64,000 nucleotides of DNA from Roseinatronobacter monicus (GCF_006716865.1 NZ_VFPT01000001.1:2041001-2105000), one strand, 5' to 3'. Counted from the first letter of the stretch, positions 54,160 to 63,349 are shown. The notes: generated by a model not told the origin, from the sequence alone. Made by a program: numbers and translations.

Positions 54160-55272
54160 TTAACGCCCGCGTTGCGAAGGGTGCCAAAAGGTCACCCCCT
54201 TTTCCACAAGCGCAATAATGCCGTAGAACAGCGACCCCGCAAGGGCTGCGACGGCAATTTCTGCCCAGACCATATCCAGTTGCAACCGCCCCACCTCGGT
54301 CGAGATGCGAAAGCCCATCCCGCGCGTGGGAGAGCCGAAAAATTCAGCAACTATGGCCCCGATCAACGCAAGCGTTGATGCAATTTTAAGCCCATTGAAG
54401 ATGAAGGGCATCGCCGCAGGCAGGCGCAGCTTCAGCAGTGATTGCCCCCAGCTTGCATTATAGGTCCGCATCAGGTCGCGCTGCATCGCCTCGGTCGCGG
54501 CCAAACCCTGCACAGTGTTGACCAGCATGGGGAAAAACACCATCGCCACGACCACCGCCGCCTTGGACGGCCAGTCAAATCCGAACCACATCACCATAAT
54601 CGGCGCGGTCCCGATAATCGGCAATGCTGCCAGAAAATTGCCCACCGGCAACAGGCCGCGGCGCAGGAAGTCCGAGCGGTCCACCAACAGCGCAAAGACC
54701 AGCGCAGCACCTACACCAATGGCATAGCCAGAAAGGGCACCCTTGACGAAGGTCTGCACGAAATCCACCCAAAGCACATCGGTCGAGCGCAGAATACGTG
54801 CCCAGATAGCACTTGGCGCAGGCAGGATCACGCGCGGCACTTCCAGCGCGCGCACAGTCACTTCCCACAGCCACAACAGGGTGGCACCAAAGGTCAACGG
54901 GGCCAGCAATGATTGCAGGCGGCCCACCAGCCCATCGGCGCGCGGCAGATCAGCAAAGATCGCCACCAGCATCCACGCCCCCAGCCAGACCGCAATGACA
55001 GCGGCCCAGAAACCCACATGCCCCATCGGCCCGACAACCAGCCCCCAGGCTGCAAGGGCCACAGCCCCTGTCATGAGGGCGAGTAACGCCAGATGCGCCA
55101 TCCCGTCGGCCCTTGGCAGGGCCAGCCACACAAGCAAGGCCGCAAGCAAGGCCGCAAGCGGCAGAAAGGCGGGCTGCCCCTCGGCGCCGGTCATCCCGAA
55201 GGCGATGGCCGCAAGCAGGCCCAGCGTCATACCGGCCCATTGCACCCCGCCGCTGTCGCGCAGAACCATCAT
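54160..55272 (-). CDS. ABC transporter permease with N-terminal membrane extension
   Basis: The 370-residue protein has a first part (residues 10-115) with about four hydrophobic segments (LGLLAAIAFGM, LAALLAALLVWLALP, LALLALMTGAVALAAWGLVVG, FWAAVIAVWLGAWMLVAIF). A standard SsuC/ThiX-type permease of about 250 residues follows (EAA loop RTYNASWGQSLLKLRLPAAMPFIFNGLKIASTLALIGAIVAEFFG). The start overlaps the preceding permease stop (ATGA); either ATG of ATGATG (55272 or 55269) is possible. Confidence 0.85.
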   Translation of the reverse strand: MMVLRDSGGVQWAGMTLGLLAAIAFGMTGAEGQPAFLPLAALLAALLVWLALPRADGMAHLALLALMTGAVALAAWGLVVGPMGHVGFWAAVIAVWLGAWMLVAIFADLPRADGLVGRLQSLLAPLTFGATLLWLWEVTVRALEVPRVILPAPSAIWARILRSTDVLWVDFVQTFVKGALSGYAIGVGAALVFALLVDRSDFLRRGLLPVGNFLAALPIIGTAPIMVMWFGFDWPSKAAVVVAMVFFPMLVNTVQGLAATEAMQRDLMRTYNASWGQSLLKLRLPAAMPFIFNGLKIASTLALIGAIVAEFFGSPTRGMGFRISTEVGRLQLDMVWAEIAVAALAGSLFYGIIALVEKGVTFWHPSQRGR

Positions 55273-56165
55273 GCCGCCATCCCCATACGTTTCAAGGTGG
55301 CGCGCTGTATCAACCCGATCAGCGCTACCATGCTGGCCGCAAGGATCGCGGCTGCAAACAGCGCGGACCAGATCTGCACCGTCTGCCCGTAATAGCTGCC
55401 CGACAACAGACGCGCGCCCAACCCCGCCACAGCGCCCGTCGGCAATTCGGCCACAATCGCCCCCACCAAAGCGGCGGCAATCGCCACTTTCAGCGAGGCG
55501 AACAGATACGGCATTGAGGAGGGCCAGCGCAGTTTCCCAAACACCTGCACGCCGTTGGCGCTGTAGGTTCGCATTAGGTCCAGCTGCATGTGATCTGGCG
55601 CGCGCAACCCTTTGACCATGCCCACAACCACTGGAAAGAAACTTAGATAAGTGGAAATGATCGCCTTGGGGATCAGCCCGGTGATGCCGATGGCGTTCAG
55701 CACCACGATAATCATGGGCGCGATGGCCAGAATAGGAATGGTCTGGCTGGCAATCGCCCAAGGCATGACACTCGCATCCATCGCACGGTTATGCACGATC
55801 CCCACTGCAAGCGCGACGCCCAGGGCAGACCCGATGGCAAAACCCAAAAGCGTGGCAGAGAGCGTGACCCAGCCGTGATAGACAAGGCTGCGATTGGACA
55901 GGCTGCCAGTGTTCATGAACCCCCGCCGACCCGTCATCTCCTCCACGACGGTGGAGTTCCACAACTCTGCCATCACCTGATGCGGGGCGGGCAGACGCGG
56001 GCGTTGCTGCGTCATCGTCTCGGAGATGAGCGCTGCAAAGCCCAGATCCTGACCCGCACGGCGGGCCTGATCCTGCGCCCATTGCGCATTCATCGGCACA
56101 ACTGCGGCATACCAGAGCGCGATCAAGGTTGCCGTCACCACAAGAACAGGGATCAGATTGCGCAT
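55269..56165 (-). CDS. ABC transporter permease
   Basis: The 298-residue protein has an N-terminal membrane segment, a periplasmic stretch (residues 25-85) and a permease core with EAA loop RTYSANGVQVFGKLRWPSSMPYLFASLKVAIAAALVGAIVAELP. It pairs with the extended permease to form a heterodimeric channel. The start at 56165 (MRNLIPVLVV) has AAGGTG upstream. A 69-base gap with a hairpin and a repeated element separates it from the ATPase gene. Confidence 0.87.
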   Translation of the reverse strand: MRNLIPVLVVTATLIALWYAAVVPMNAQWAQDQARRAGQDLGFAALISETMTQQRPRLPAPHQVMAELWNSTVVEEMTGRRGFMNTGSLSNRSLVYHGWVTLSATLLGFAIGSALGVALAVGIVHNRAMDASVMPWAIASQTIPILAIAPMIIVVLNAIGITGLIPKAIISTYLSFFPVVVGMVKGLRAPDHMQLDLMRTYSANGVQVFGKLRWPSSMPYLFASLKVAIAAALVGAIVAELPTGAVAGLGARLLSGSYYGQTVQIWSALFAAAILAASMVALIGLIQRATLKRMGMAA

Positions 56166-56234
56166 GACTGGTGCACCTTTCGGGGGGCTCTGCCCCCTCG
56201 CCCCCCGGAGTATTTGACGCAAGAAAATGATGCT
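56166..56234 (-). repeat. Intercistronic hairpin and copy 2 of the GAGTATTT-N3-GCAAGAAAATGA element
   Basis: On the plus strand GGGGGC/GCCCCC (6-bp stem, 3-base loop, about 56183-56197) precedes GGAGTATTTGAC and GCAAGAAAATGATG (56207-56232). Twenty fixed bases match the copy at 9307-9331. It lies inside the transporter operon, between ATPase and permease genes. Confidence 0.7.
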
Positions 56235-57026
56235 TCAGTCATCCAGATGCCCTGCCCTGAGCCCTTCACGCACACGGTGCGCAATCTCGATGAATTCGGG
56301 GCTGTCGCGCAATTCCAATGGCCGCTCGCGCGGCAGAGGGCTGTCGATGATATCCGTAATCCGGCCCGGACGCGGCGACATGACCACGATCTTGGTGGAC
56401 AGATAGACCGCCTCGGGGATCGAATGGGTGACAAAACCGATCGTCTTTTCGGTGCGCGCCCAGAGTTCCAGCAATTGCTCATTCAGCCGGTCGCGCACGA
56501 TTTCGTCCAATGCCCCGAAGGGTTCGTCCATCAGCAGGATATCGGCGTCAAAGGCCAGCGCGCGGGCGATAGAGGCGCGCTGCTGCATCCCGCCTGACAA
56601 CTGCCACGGGAATTTGCGCGCAAAGCCTGACAGTTCCACCAGTTCCAACACCCTTTCGACGCGCGCCTCCTGTTCAGAGCGGGAAAACCCCATAATCTCT
56701 AGCGGGAGTTTCACATTGCCCGCGATGGTGCGCCACGGATACAGGCCCGCCGCCTGAAACACATAGCCATAGGCGCGTGCCTTGCGTGCAGCTTCGGGCG
56801 ACATGCCATTGACGGTCAGTGTGCCTTCGGTCGGTTGTTCCAGATCCGCAATCACGCGCAAAAGCGTGGTCTTGCCGCAGCCCGACGGGCCGATGAAACT
56901 GACGAATTCCCCTTTGGCAATGTCGAGCGACACATCCTTAAGGGCATGGACAGGCCCGTCATTCGTCTGGAATGTCAGGCTGAGGTTCTTTGCTGAAATG
57001 ACAGGCGCTGTCAGGGTATCGCGCAT
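56235..57026 (-). CDS. ABC transporter ATP-binding protein
   Basis: The 263-residue ATPase has Walker A GPSGCGKT (about residues 45-52), signature LSGGMQQRASIARAL, Walker B ILLMDEPFGALDE and H-loop GFVTHSIPEAVYLS, typical of the taurine/nitrate/thiamine-precursor (SsuB/ThiZ) group. The start at 57026 overlaps the dihydropyrimidinase stop (ATGA). It energises the two permeases downstream. Confidence 0.92.
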   Translation of the reverse strand: MRDTLTAPVISAKNLSLTFQTNDGPVHALKDVSLDIAKGEFVSFIGPSGCGKTTLLRVIADLEQPTEGTLTVNGMSPEAARKARAYGYVFQAAGLYPWRTIAGNVKLPLEIMGFSRSEQEARVERVLELVELSGFARKFPWQLSGGMQQRASIARALAFDADILLMDEPFGALDEIVRDRLNEQLLELWARTEKTIGFVTHSIPEAVYLSTKIVVMSPRPGRITDIIDSPLPRERPLELRDSPEFIEIAHRVREGLRAGHLDD

Positions 57027-58477
57027 CACACCCCCGTCGCCGGAATGCCTGAGCGCTGCACAGGCCGCGGTGCGGTCAGGTCTTTCCATGCAGAGAGCGC
57101 CTGACTGACAGGGCCATTTGCGTCGCGCGCGACAAATTGGCCGTGCCCTTCGTGCCCGTCAAAGGCGCCGTCACGTACCATGACCCGACCACGCGACAAC
57201 ACGAAGCGCGGCAGGCCTGTGACCTCTTTGCCCTCGAACACATTGTAATCAATTGCGGATTGCTGCGTGCTGGCGGTGATGGTCTTGGATTTCTCGGGGT
57301 CCCAGACAACCAGATCGGCATCAGCGCCCACTGCCACGGCGCCCTTGCGCGGATACATCCCGAAAATCTTGGCCACATTGGTCGAGGTGACAGCAACAAA
57401 TTCGTTCATGGTGATGCGCCCTGTGCGCACGCCATTGGTCCAGAGCATGGGCATTCGGTCTTCCAACCCGCCAGTGCCATTGGGGATTTTGGTGAAATCG
57501 CCCAACCCATAGCGTTTCTGGTCGGTGCTGAAAGCGCAATGGTCGGTTGCCACAACCGACAGGCTGCCGCTGGCCAGACCGTTCCACAGGCTGTCTTGAT
57601 GCATCTTGTTGCGGAAAGGGGGCGACATGACGCGGCGCGCGGCATGGTCCCAGTCGGGGTGGAAATACTCGGACTCGTCCAGTGTCAGGTGCTGGATCAG
57701 CGGCTCGCCCCAGACGCGCTTGCCTGCCTGTTTTGCGCGGCGGATCGCTTCATGCGATTCCTCGCAAGATGTATGCACCACATAGAGCGGGACACCCGCC
57801 ATATCGGCAATCATGATGGCGCGGTTTGTGGCCTCGCCCTCGACCTGCGTGGGGCGCGAATAGGCATGTCCTTCGGGGCCGGTATTGCCTTCGGCCAACA
57901 GGCGGGCGGACAATTCGGCCACCACGTCGCCATTCTCGGCATGGACCATGGCAATGGCCCCCAATTCGCGCAGGCGCTGGAAGCTGGAGAACAGCTCGTC
58001 ATCATTGACCATCAGCGCGCCCTTATAGGCGAGGAAATGCTTGAAGCTGGTGATACCGCGCGCGACGACTTCGGGCATTTCGTCGAACACCTGTTGCGAC
58101 CACCATGTGACAGCCATGTGGTAGGAATAGTCGCAATGCGCGCGGCCGGACTTATTGTCCCACATTTTCAGCGCGTCAAGCAGCCCCTGACCGGGGCTTG
58201 GCAGCGCGAAATCAATCACCATCGTCGTGCCGCCCGACAAAGCCGCGCGGGTACCGGATTCGAAATCATCCGTCGAATAAGTGCCCATGAAGGGCATTTC
58301 CAGATGGGTGTGCGGGTCTATGCCGCCGGGCATGACATAAGCACCTGTCGCGTCGAGTTCGCTATCGCCTGACAAGTTCGGGCCGATTTCGGTAATCTTG
58401 CCGCCCTCAACGCGGATATCGGCCTTGTAGGTCAAGTCATGGGTGACAATGGTGCCGTTCTTGATAACGGTGCTCAT
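57026..58477 (-). CDS. hydA: Dihydropyrimidinase (hydantoinase)
   Basis: This 483-residue amidohydrolase has the binuclear zinc site in PGGIDPHTHLEMPF (His-x-His), the carboxylated Lys in SFKHFLAYKGALMVNDDEL, and further His and Asp ligands in MVHAENGD, YVVHTSCEES and VVATDHCAFS. It opens dihydrouracil or dihydrothymine to N-carbamoyl-beta-amino acids. It lies downstream of the carbamoyl hydrolase and is coupled to the transporter ATPase. Confidence 0.94.
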   Translation of the reverse strand: MSTVIKNGTIVTHDLTYKADIRVEGGKITEIGPNLSGDSELDATGAYVMPGGIDPHTHLEMPFMGTYSTDDFESGTRAALSGGTTMVIDFALPSPGQGLLDALKMWDNKSGRAHCDYSYHMAVTWWSQQVFDEMPEVVARGITSFKHFLAYKGALMVNDDELFSSFQRLRELGAIAMVHAENGDVVAELSARLLAEGNTGPEGHAYSRPTQVEGEATNRAIMIADMAGVPLYVVHTSCEESHEAIRRAKQAGKRVWGEPLIQHLTLDESEYFHPDWDHAARRVMSPPFRNKMHQDSLWNGLASGSLSVVATDHCAFSTDQKRYGLGDFTKIPNGTGGLEDRMPMLWTNGVRTGRITMNEFVAVTSTNVAKIFGMYPRKGAVAVGADADLVVWDPEKSKTITASTQQSAIDYNVFEGKEVTGLPRFVLSRGRVMVRDGAFDGHEGHGQFVARDANGPVSQALSAWKDLTAPRPVQRSGIPATGV

Positions 58478-58535
58478 CTGATTTCTCCCTGTTTCAACTG
58501 CGCGCATGTCTCGCGCATAAATTCCATTGAGGGGA

Positions 58536-59786
58536 TCACCCCACCACCTCGGCTGTTTCCAGCACAGCATGCATCAGCACATTTGCGCCCGCTTCGGCCC
58601 ATTCGGGGAAAATCTCCTCGGCTTCATTATGCGACAGGCCATCGACGCAGGGGCACATGACCATCGTGGTCGGGTAGAGGCGGTTGATCCAGCATGCGTC
58701 ATGCCCTGCGCCGGAAATGATGTCCATATGGCTGTAACCCAGACGTTCAGCCGCATCACGCACGCGCCCCACCAATGTCTCGTCAAAGGCGGGCGGGTCG
58801 AAAAAACCCACCAGTTCAGACGAAAATTTGACCCCGATATCAGCACAAAGACCGGGTGCGCGGGCGTCGAGTTCGGCCACCATCGCTTCCAGCGTCTCCA
58901 GCACATGGGAGCGGAAATCGATGGTGAAGACGGCTTTTTCGGGGATGATGTTGCGCGAATTCGGATAGACATCAATCTGCCCGATGGCCCCAGCAGCATT
59001 GGGCTGATGCTTGAGTGCGATTTCATGCACCAGCTCTGTCACCCGCGCGAGGCCACGGCCCGCATTACGGCGCATATACATGGGCGTCGAACCGGTGTGC
59101 TGGCCCTTGCCGGTGACAGTGCATTCGATCCAGCGCAATCCCTGCCCGTGGGTGACGACGCCGACCTGTTTGCCTTCGGCTTCCAAAATGGGGCCTTGTT
59201 CGATGTGCAGCTCGAAAAATGCGTGCATCTTGCGTGCGCCCACCGGCTCGTCGCCCTTCCAGCCAATGCGCTCCAACTCGTCGCCAAACCGCTTGCCCTG
59301 TGCATCGACGCGCGCATACGCCCAGTCGCGCTCCAACACGCCGGCAAAGACGCCAGAGGCCAGCATGGCAGGCGCAAAGCGCGTGCCTTCTTCATTGGTC
59401 CAGTTGGTCACAACAATGGGGCGTCGGGTTTTGATGCCCAGATCGCGCATGCTGCGGATAATTTCCAGCCCCGCCAGAACACCCAGCACCCCGTCATATT
59501 TGCCGCCCGTAGGCTGTGTGTCCAGATGGCTGCCGACATAGACCGGCAAGGCATCAGGGTCGGTGCCTTCAAACCGCGCGAACATCGTGCCCATGTCATC
59601 CACGCCCATGGTGCCGCCCGCCTGCGTGCACCAGTCTTGAAACAGATGGCGAGCCTCGCTGTCTTCGTCGGTCACGGTCTGGCGGTTATTCCCTCCGGCG
59701 ATGCCCGGCCCGATCCGGGCCATTTCCATAATGCTGTTCCAAAGCCTCTCGCTGTTGATTTTCATGTTCGCAGCGGGTGAAGACAT
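58536..59786 (-). CDS. Zn-dependent hydantoinase/carbamoylase, beta-ureidopropionase candidate
   Basis: The 416-residue M20-family protein has metal ligands in YVGSHLDTQPTGGKYDGVLGVLAGLE, NWTNEEGTRFAP and FELHIEQGPILEAEG, and a late GAGHDACWI. It removes the carbamoyl group from N-carbamoyl-beta-alanine or N-carbamoyl-beta-aminoisobutyrate, the last step of reductive pyrimidine breakdown. AGGGAG precedes the ATG at 59786. It is the first gene after the divergent regulatory region. Confidence 0.9.
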   Translation of the reverse strand: MSSPAANMKINSERLWNSIMEMARIGPGIAGGNNRQTVTDEDSEARHLFQDWCTQAGGTMGVDDMGTMFARFEGTDPDALPVYVGSHLDTQPTGGKYDGVLGVLAGLEIIRSMRDLGIKTRRPIVVTNWTNEEGTRFAPAMLASGVFAGVLERDWAYARVDAQGKRFGDELERIGWKGDEPVGARKMHAFFELHIEQGPILEAEGKQVGVVTHGQGLRWIECTVTGKGQHTGSTPMYMRRNAGRGLARVTELVHEIALKHQPNAAGAIGQIDVYPNSRNIIPEKAVFTIDFRSHVLETLEAMVAELDARAPGLCADIGVKFSSELVGFFDPPAFDETLVGRVRDAAERLGYSHMDIISGAGHDACWINRLYPTTMVMCPCVDGLSHNEAEEIFPEWAEAGANVLMHAVLETAEVVG

Positions 59787-59883
59787 AGTAAACTCCCTGT
59801 CGTGACGGCATTTCTTCGCCGTTCTTGTCATCTTTGGTCATCCGGGGACGATGGCACGCGATACGGGTTTGCATCTGCATTGC

Positions 59884-59912
59884 TTGCACTCATTCCGAAG
59901 GGACGCTATCAA
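59884..59912 (+). promoter_or_regulatory. Candidate promoter of the RutR-like gene
   Basis: TTGCAC (59884-59889) and TATCAA (59907-59912) are 17 bases apart, reading toward the TetR-family gene. The palindrome at 59915-59930 covers the expected start of transcription, consistent with autorepression. Confidence 0.6.
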
Positions 59913-59914
59913 GT

Positions 59915-59930
59915 TTGACCATCCAGTCAA
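59915..59930. promoter_or_regulatory. RutR-like operator
   Basis: TTGACCATCCAGTCAA matches the RutR consensus TTGACCA-N2-TGGTCAA at 12 of 14 fixed positions. It ends 15 bases before the regulator start in the divergent gap with the carbamoyl hydrolase gene. Confidence 0.75.
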
Positions 59931-59945
59931 GAAGCTTGTCCCGCC

Positions 59946-60596
59946 ATGACCGTGCCGCGCCTTCCAGTCGATGAAAAACCCGGCAGCGCGGGCAAGCCCG
60001 CGCGCTCGCGTATCCAGACGCGCAATCGCCAGATCATTCTGGATGCCGCGCTGGACGTGTTTTCGACCCATGGCTTTCGCGGGGCAACGCTGGACCAGAT
60101 CGCCGCCCAAGCTGGCCTGTCCAAGCCCAACCTGCTGTATTATTTTGACAGCAAGGACGCCATTCACCGCGAATTGCTGACGCGGTTGCTGCACACTTGG
60201 CTGGACCCGTTGCGCATGCTGGATGCACGCGGTGACCCACAAGCGGAAATCATGGCCTACATGCGCCGCAAACTGCAAATGTCGCGTGATTTCCCGCGCG
60301 AAAGCCGCCTGTTTGCCAATGAAATCCTGCAAGGTGCGCCGCGGATGGAAGAGTTCATCCGCACCGATTTGCGCGCACTTGTCGATGAAAAGGCGCAGCT
60401 TTTGCAGGCATGGGCAGACGCGGGGCGCATTGCGCCGATAGACCCCTATCACCTGATCTTCTCGATCTGGTCCCTGACGCAGCATTATGCCGATTTCGCC
60501 CCCCAGATCGCCATGATCCGGGGGGACGACCATGACCCCACCGACGGGGCTGAGGCATTTCTTGAGCATCTCTATACCCGCCTGCTTGTCCCCTGA
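59946..60596 (+). CDS. rutR: RutR-like TetR-family regulator of pyrimidine catabolism
   Basis: The 216-residue protein has an N-terminal HTH (ILDAALDVFSTHGFRGATLDQIAAQAGLSKPNLLYYFDSKDAIHREL, about residues 31-75). Its C-terminal ligand domain closely follows RutR (MRRKLQMSRDFPRESRLFANEILQGAPRMEEFI and IDPYHLIFSIWSLTQHYADFAPQI). RutR binds uracil or thymine and releases DNA. Its stop directly abuts the stop of convergent preA. It is placed inside the locus it probably controls. Confidence 0.88.
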   Translation: MTVPRLPVDEKPGSAGKPARSRIQTRNRQIILDAALDVFSTHGFRGATLDQIAAQAGLSKPNLLYYFDSKDAIHRELLTRLLHTWLDPLRMLDARGDPQAEIMAYMRRKLQMSRDFPRESRLFANEILQGAPRMEEFIRTDLRALVDEKAQLLQAWADAGRIAPIDPYHLIFSIWSLTQHYADFAPQIAMIRGDDHDPTDGAEAFLEHLYTRLLVP

Positions 60597-61898
60597 TCAC
60601 TCGGCCGCTTTGGCCATCGGGTTATTGGGGTGCGAGGTCCAGTTGCCACAATCGCTGACCACCTCGCCTGTGCGCGGATCGGTTGCCCCTTTGGGCATCT
60701 CCTCCATGGTGATGCAATCCTGCACCGGGCAGACATTGACACACAGGTTGCAGGCCACGCATTCGGCGTCGATCACCTCGAACACACGATCCGGCGACAT
60801 GGAAATCGCCTGATGGCTGGTATCTTCGCACGCCGCATAGCAGCGCCCGCAGGAGATGCACAAATCCTGATTGATCTTGGCCTTGGTGACGTAATTGAGG
60901 TTCAGATATTGCCAATCGGTGACATTCGGCACCGCGCGGCCCACAAGCTGGTCAACCGAGGTAAAGCCCTTCTCATCCATATATTGCGACAAACCTGCGG
61001 TCAGTTCCTTGATGATCCCGAACCCGTAGGTCATGGCCGCCGTGCAGACCTGCACATTGCCTGCCCCCAGTGTCAGGAATTCCGCCGCATCGCGCCAAGT
61101 GGTGACGCCGCCAATACCGCTGATGGGCAGGTCTGCCGTCTCGGGCGCGCGGGCAATCTCGGACACCATGTTCAGTGCAATCGGTTTGACCGCCGGGCCG
61201 CAATAGCCGCCATGCGCGCCCTTGCCATCAATCATCGGCTCGGGGCTGAATGTGTCCAGATTGACGCTTGTGATCGAGTTGATCGTGTTGATCAGGCTGA
61301 CCGCATCGGCCCCGCCACGCTTGGCGGCCTCAGCGGGTTTGCGGATATCGGCGATGTTGGGCGTCAGTTTCACGATGCAGGGCATACGCGAATGCTGCTT
61401 CACCCAGCGCGTAACCATTTCGATATATTCGGGCACTTGGCCCACAGCCGCACCCATGCCGCGTTCGGACATGCCATGCGGGCAGCCGAAATTCAACTCG
61501 ACCCCGTCAGCCTCGGTATCCTCGACATGTTTCAGAATCGCTTTCCAAGATTCTTCGTCACAGGGGACCATCAGGCTGACCACCATTGCGCGGTCGGGCC
61601 AGTCGCGTTTGACCTTCTTGATCTCACGCAGGTTGATTTCCAAGGGCCGGTCGGTGATCAACTCGATGTTGTTCAGACCCAGCAGGCGGCGGTCCGCGCC
61701 CCAGATCGCGCCATAGCGCGGGCCGTTGACGTTGACGATGGGCGGCCCCTCAGAGCCTAGCGTCTTCCACACCACGCCCCCCCAGCCCGCCTTGAAGGCG
61801 CGCACGACATTGTATTCCTTGTCTGTCGGCGGGGCCGACGCCAGCCAATAGGGGTTGGGCGATTTGATGCCGATGAAATTCGTCGTCAGGTTTGCCAT
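60597..61898 (-). CDS. preA: NAD-dependent dihydropyrimidine dehydrogenase subunit PreA
   Basis: The 433-residue protein has an N-terminal FMN-binding TIM barrel (LNFGCPHGMSERGMGAAVGQ, IVKLTPNIADI, PISGIGGVTTWRDAAEFLTLGAGNVQVCTAAM). A C-terminal two-cluster ferredoxin domain follows (CISCGRCYAACEDTSHQA and CVACNLCVNVCPVQDCI). With PreT it reduces uracil and thymine to the dihydro forms. It follows preT by 27 bases. Confidence 0.95.
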   Translation of the reverse strand: MANLTTNFIGIKSPNPYWLASAPPTDKEYNVVRAFKAGWGGVVWKTLGSEGPPIVNVNGPRYGAIWGADRRLLGLNNIELITDRPLEINLREIKKVKRDWPDRAMVVSLMVPCDEESWKAILKHVEDTEADGVELNFGCPHGMSERGMGAAVGQVPEYIEMVTRWVKQHSRMPCIVKLTPNIADIRKPAEAAKRGGADAVSLINTINSITSVNLDTFSPEPMIDGKGAHGGYCGPAVKPIALNMVSEIARAPETADLPISGIGGVTTWRDAAEFLTLGAGNVQVCTAAMTYGFGIIKELTAGLSQYMDEKGFTSVDQLVGRAVPNVTDWQYLNLNYVTKAKINQDLCISCGRCYAACEDTSHQAISMSPDRVFEVIDAECVACNLCVNVCPVQDCITMEEMPKGATDPRTGEVVSDCGNWTSHPNNPMAKAAE

Positions 61899-61925
61899 GT
61901 CAAAAACTCCGTTTGGGGCGTGTTC

Positions 61926-63269
61926 TTACGCGCCGCTTTTCATCAGGCTGGCATGGATGCTCTCGGCGGCGTCGCGCCCTTGCGCCACGGCCGTCACGGT
62001 CAGATCCTCGCCGCCGCCGGTGCAATCACCCCCGGCCCAGACCCCCGGAACCGAGGTGCGCCCGGTTTCATCGACCTTGATTTTGCGCCCATCGAGCGCC
62101 AGGCCTTCGGGTGCACCCTCCAGCGTCTGGCCGATGGCCTTGAACACCTGATCCGCCTTCAGCCGGAATGTCTCGCCTGTGGGTTCCATGCCTGTCTCGC
62201 CTGCATGGGTGTATGCAAACTCGACCTCGCGCACAGCGCCATTGGCGTGCACGGCAATCGGCATTGCGTTGGTGATGATCTGCACACCTTCGTTCGCGGC
62301 ATGGCTCAGCTCATAGTCGGACGCACTCATCGCGTCGCGCCCGCGCCGGTACACCATGCTGACATGTTCGGCCCCCAGCAGGCGCGATTGGACTGCCGCA
62401 TCCACTGCGGTCATGCCGCCCCCGATAACCACGACATGCCGACCCACGGGCAGCGTGGACAGATTATCCGTCTGGCGCAGCTCGGCAATGAACTCGACGG
62501 CATCGCGCGCGACGTGCGCGTCTTCACCAGATAGCCCCAAGGCATTCACACCGGCCAAACCCATGCCAAGGAACACCGCATCAAATTCTGCCTGCAAGTC
62601 GGCCAAAGTTCCATCGGACCCCAGGGCCCACCCCTGTCGCAAAGTTATCCCGCCAATTCGCATCAGCCAATCCACTTCGGCCTGTGCGAAATCATGTGCG
62701 GCCTTATAGGCAGCAATGCCATATTCATTCAGCCCACCGGGTTTTTCACGCCGGTCAAAGATCGTGACATCATGCCCCTTCATCGCCAGACGATGCGCGG
62801 CAGCCAAGCCCGCAGGCCCTGCCCCCACAACCGCCACGCGTTTGCCAGTCGGCGCGGCGCGTGTGTAGGGATGCGTGTTCCGTGTGATCAATGTCTCGGT
62901 CGCATAGCGCTGCAAGCGGCCAATCTCAACCGGCTTGCCTTCGGCTGCTTCGCGCACACAGGCCCCTTCGCACAGGGTTTCGGTCGGGCAGACCCGCGCG
63001 CACATACCGCCCAAGATATTTTGGTCGAAGATGGTGCGCGCCGCCGCTTCGGGCTGGCCCGCCTGTATCTGGCGGATGAACAGCGGAATATCTATTTCCG
63101 TGGGGCACGCTGTGATGCAGGGCGCATCATGGCAGAAATAACAGCGATCTGCCGCGACCATCGCCTCGTGCGGGTCATAATCGGGATAAAGGTCGTCGAA
63201 ATGGTCTGCATAAGCGTCCGGGTTCAGGCGCGCGGCAGCGATTCCGGGTGTGGTCAGACTGTTGGACAT
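61926..63269 (-). CDS. preT: NAD-dependent dihydropyrimidine dehydrogenase subunit PreT
   Basis: The 447-residue protein resembles the glutamate synthase small subunit. An N-terminal Fe-S domain (CYFCHDAPCITACPTEIDIPLFI, CARVCPTETLCEGACVRE) is followed by FAD and NAD(P) Rossmann motifs VAVVGAGPAGLAAA (about residue 124) and VVVIGGGMTAVDAA. It passes electrons from NADH to PreA. The ATG at 63269 (MSNSLTTPG) is favoured over a longer frame. An AT-rich inverted repeat lies about 55 bases upstream. Confidence 0.94.
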   Translation of the reverse strand: MSNSLTTPGIAAARLNPDAYADHFDDLYPDYDPHEAMVAADRCYFCHDAPCITACPTEIDIPLFIRQIQAGQPEAAARTIFDQNILGGMCARVCPTETLCEGACVREAAEGKPVEIGRLQRYATETLITRNTHPYTRAAPTGKRVAVVGAGPAGLAAAHRLAMKGHDVTIFDRREKPGGLNEYGIAAYKAAHDFAQAEVDWLMRIGGITLRQGWALGSDGTLADLQAEFDAVFLGMGLAGVNALGLSGEDAHVARDAVEFIAELRQTDNLSTLPVGRHVVVIGGGMTAVDAAVQSRLLGAEHVSMVYRRGRDAMSASDYELSHAANEGVQIITNAMPIAVHANGAVREVEFAYTHAGETGMEPTGETFRLKADQVFKAIGQTLEGAPEGLALDGRKIKVDETGRTSVPGVWAGGDCTGGGEDLTVTAVAQGRDAAESIHASLMKSGA

Positions 63270-63321
63270 ATGGCTGGCCTTTTCATGACTGGCTCTTGTG
63301 GAGATGATGAAACCACGGATC

Positions 63322-63349
63322 AAAAATTTTATCAATTAGTAAAATTTTT
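63322..63349. promoter_or_regulatory. AT-rich inverted repeat upstream of preT
   Basis: AAAAATTTTA and TAAAATTTTT are perfect 10-bp arms around the 8-base spacer TCAATTAG. The stretch stands out in a GC-rich genome and sits where the preT promoter should be. It does not match the RutR consensus seen at 59915. Confidence 0.55.
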
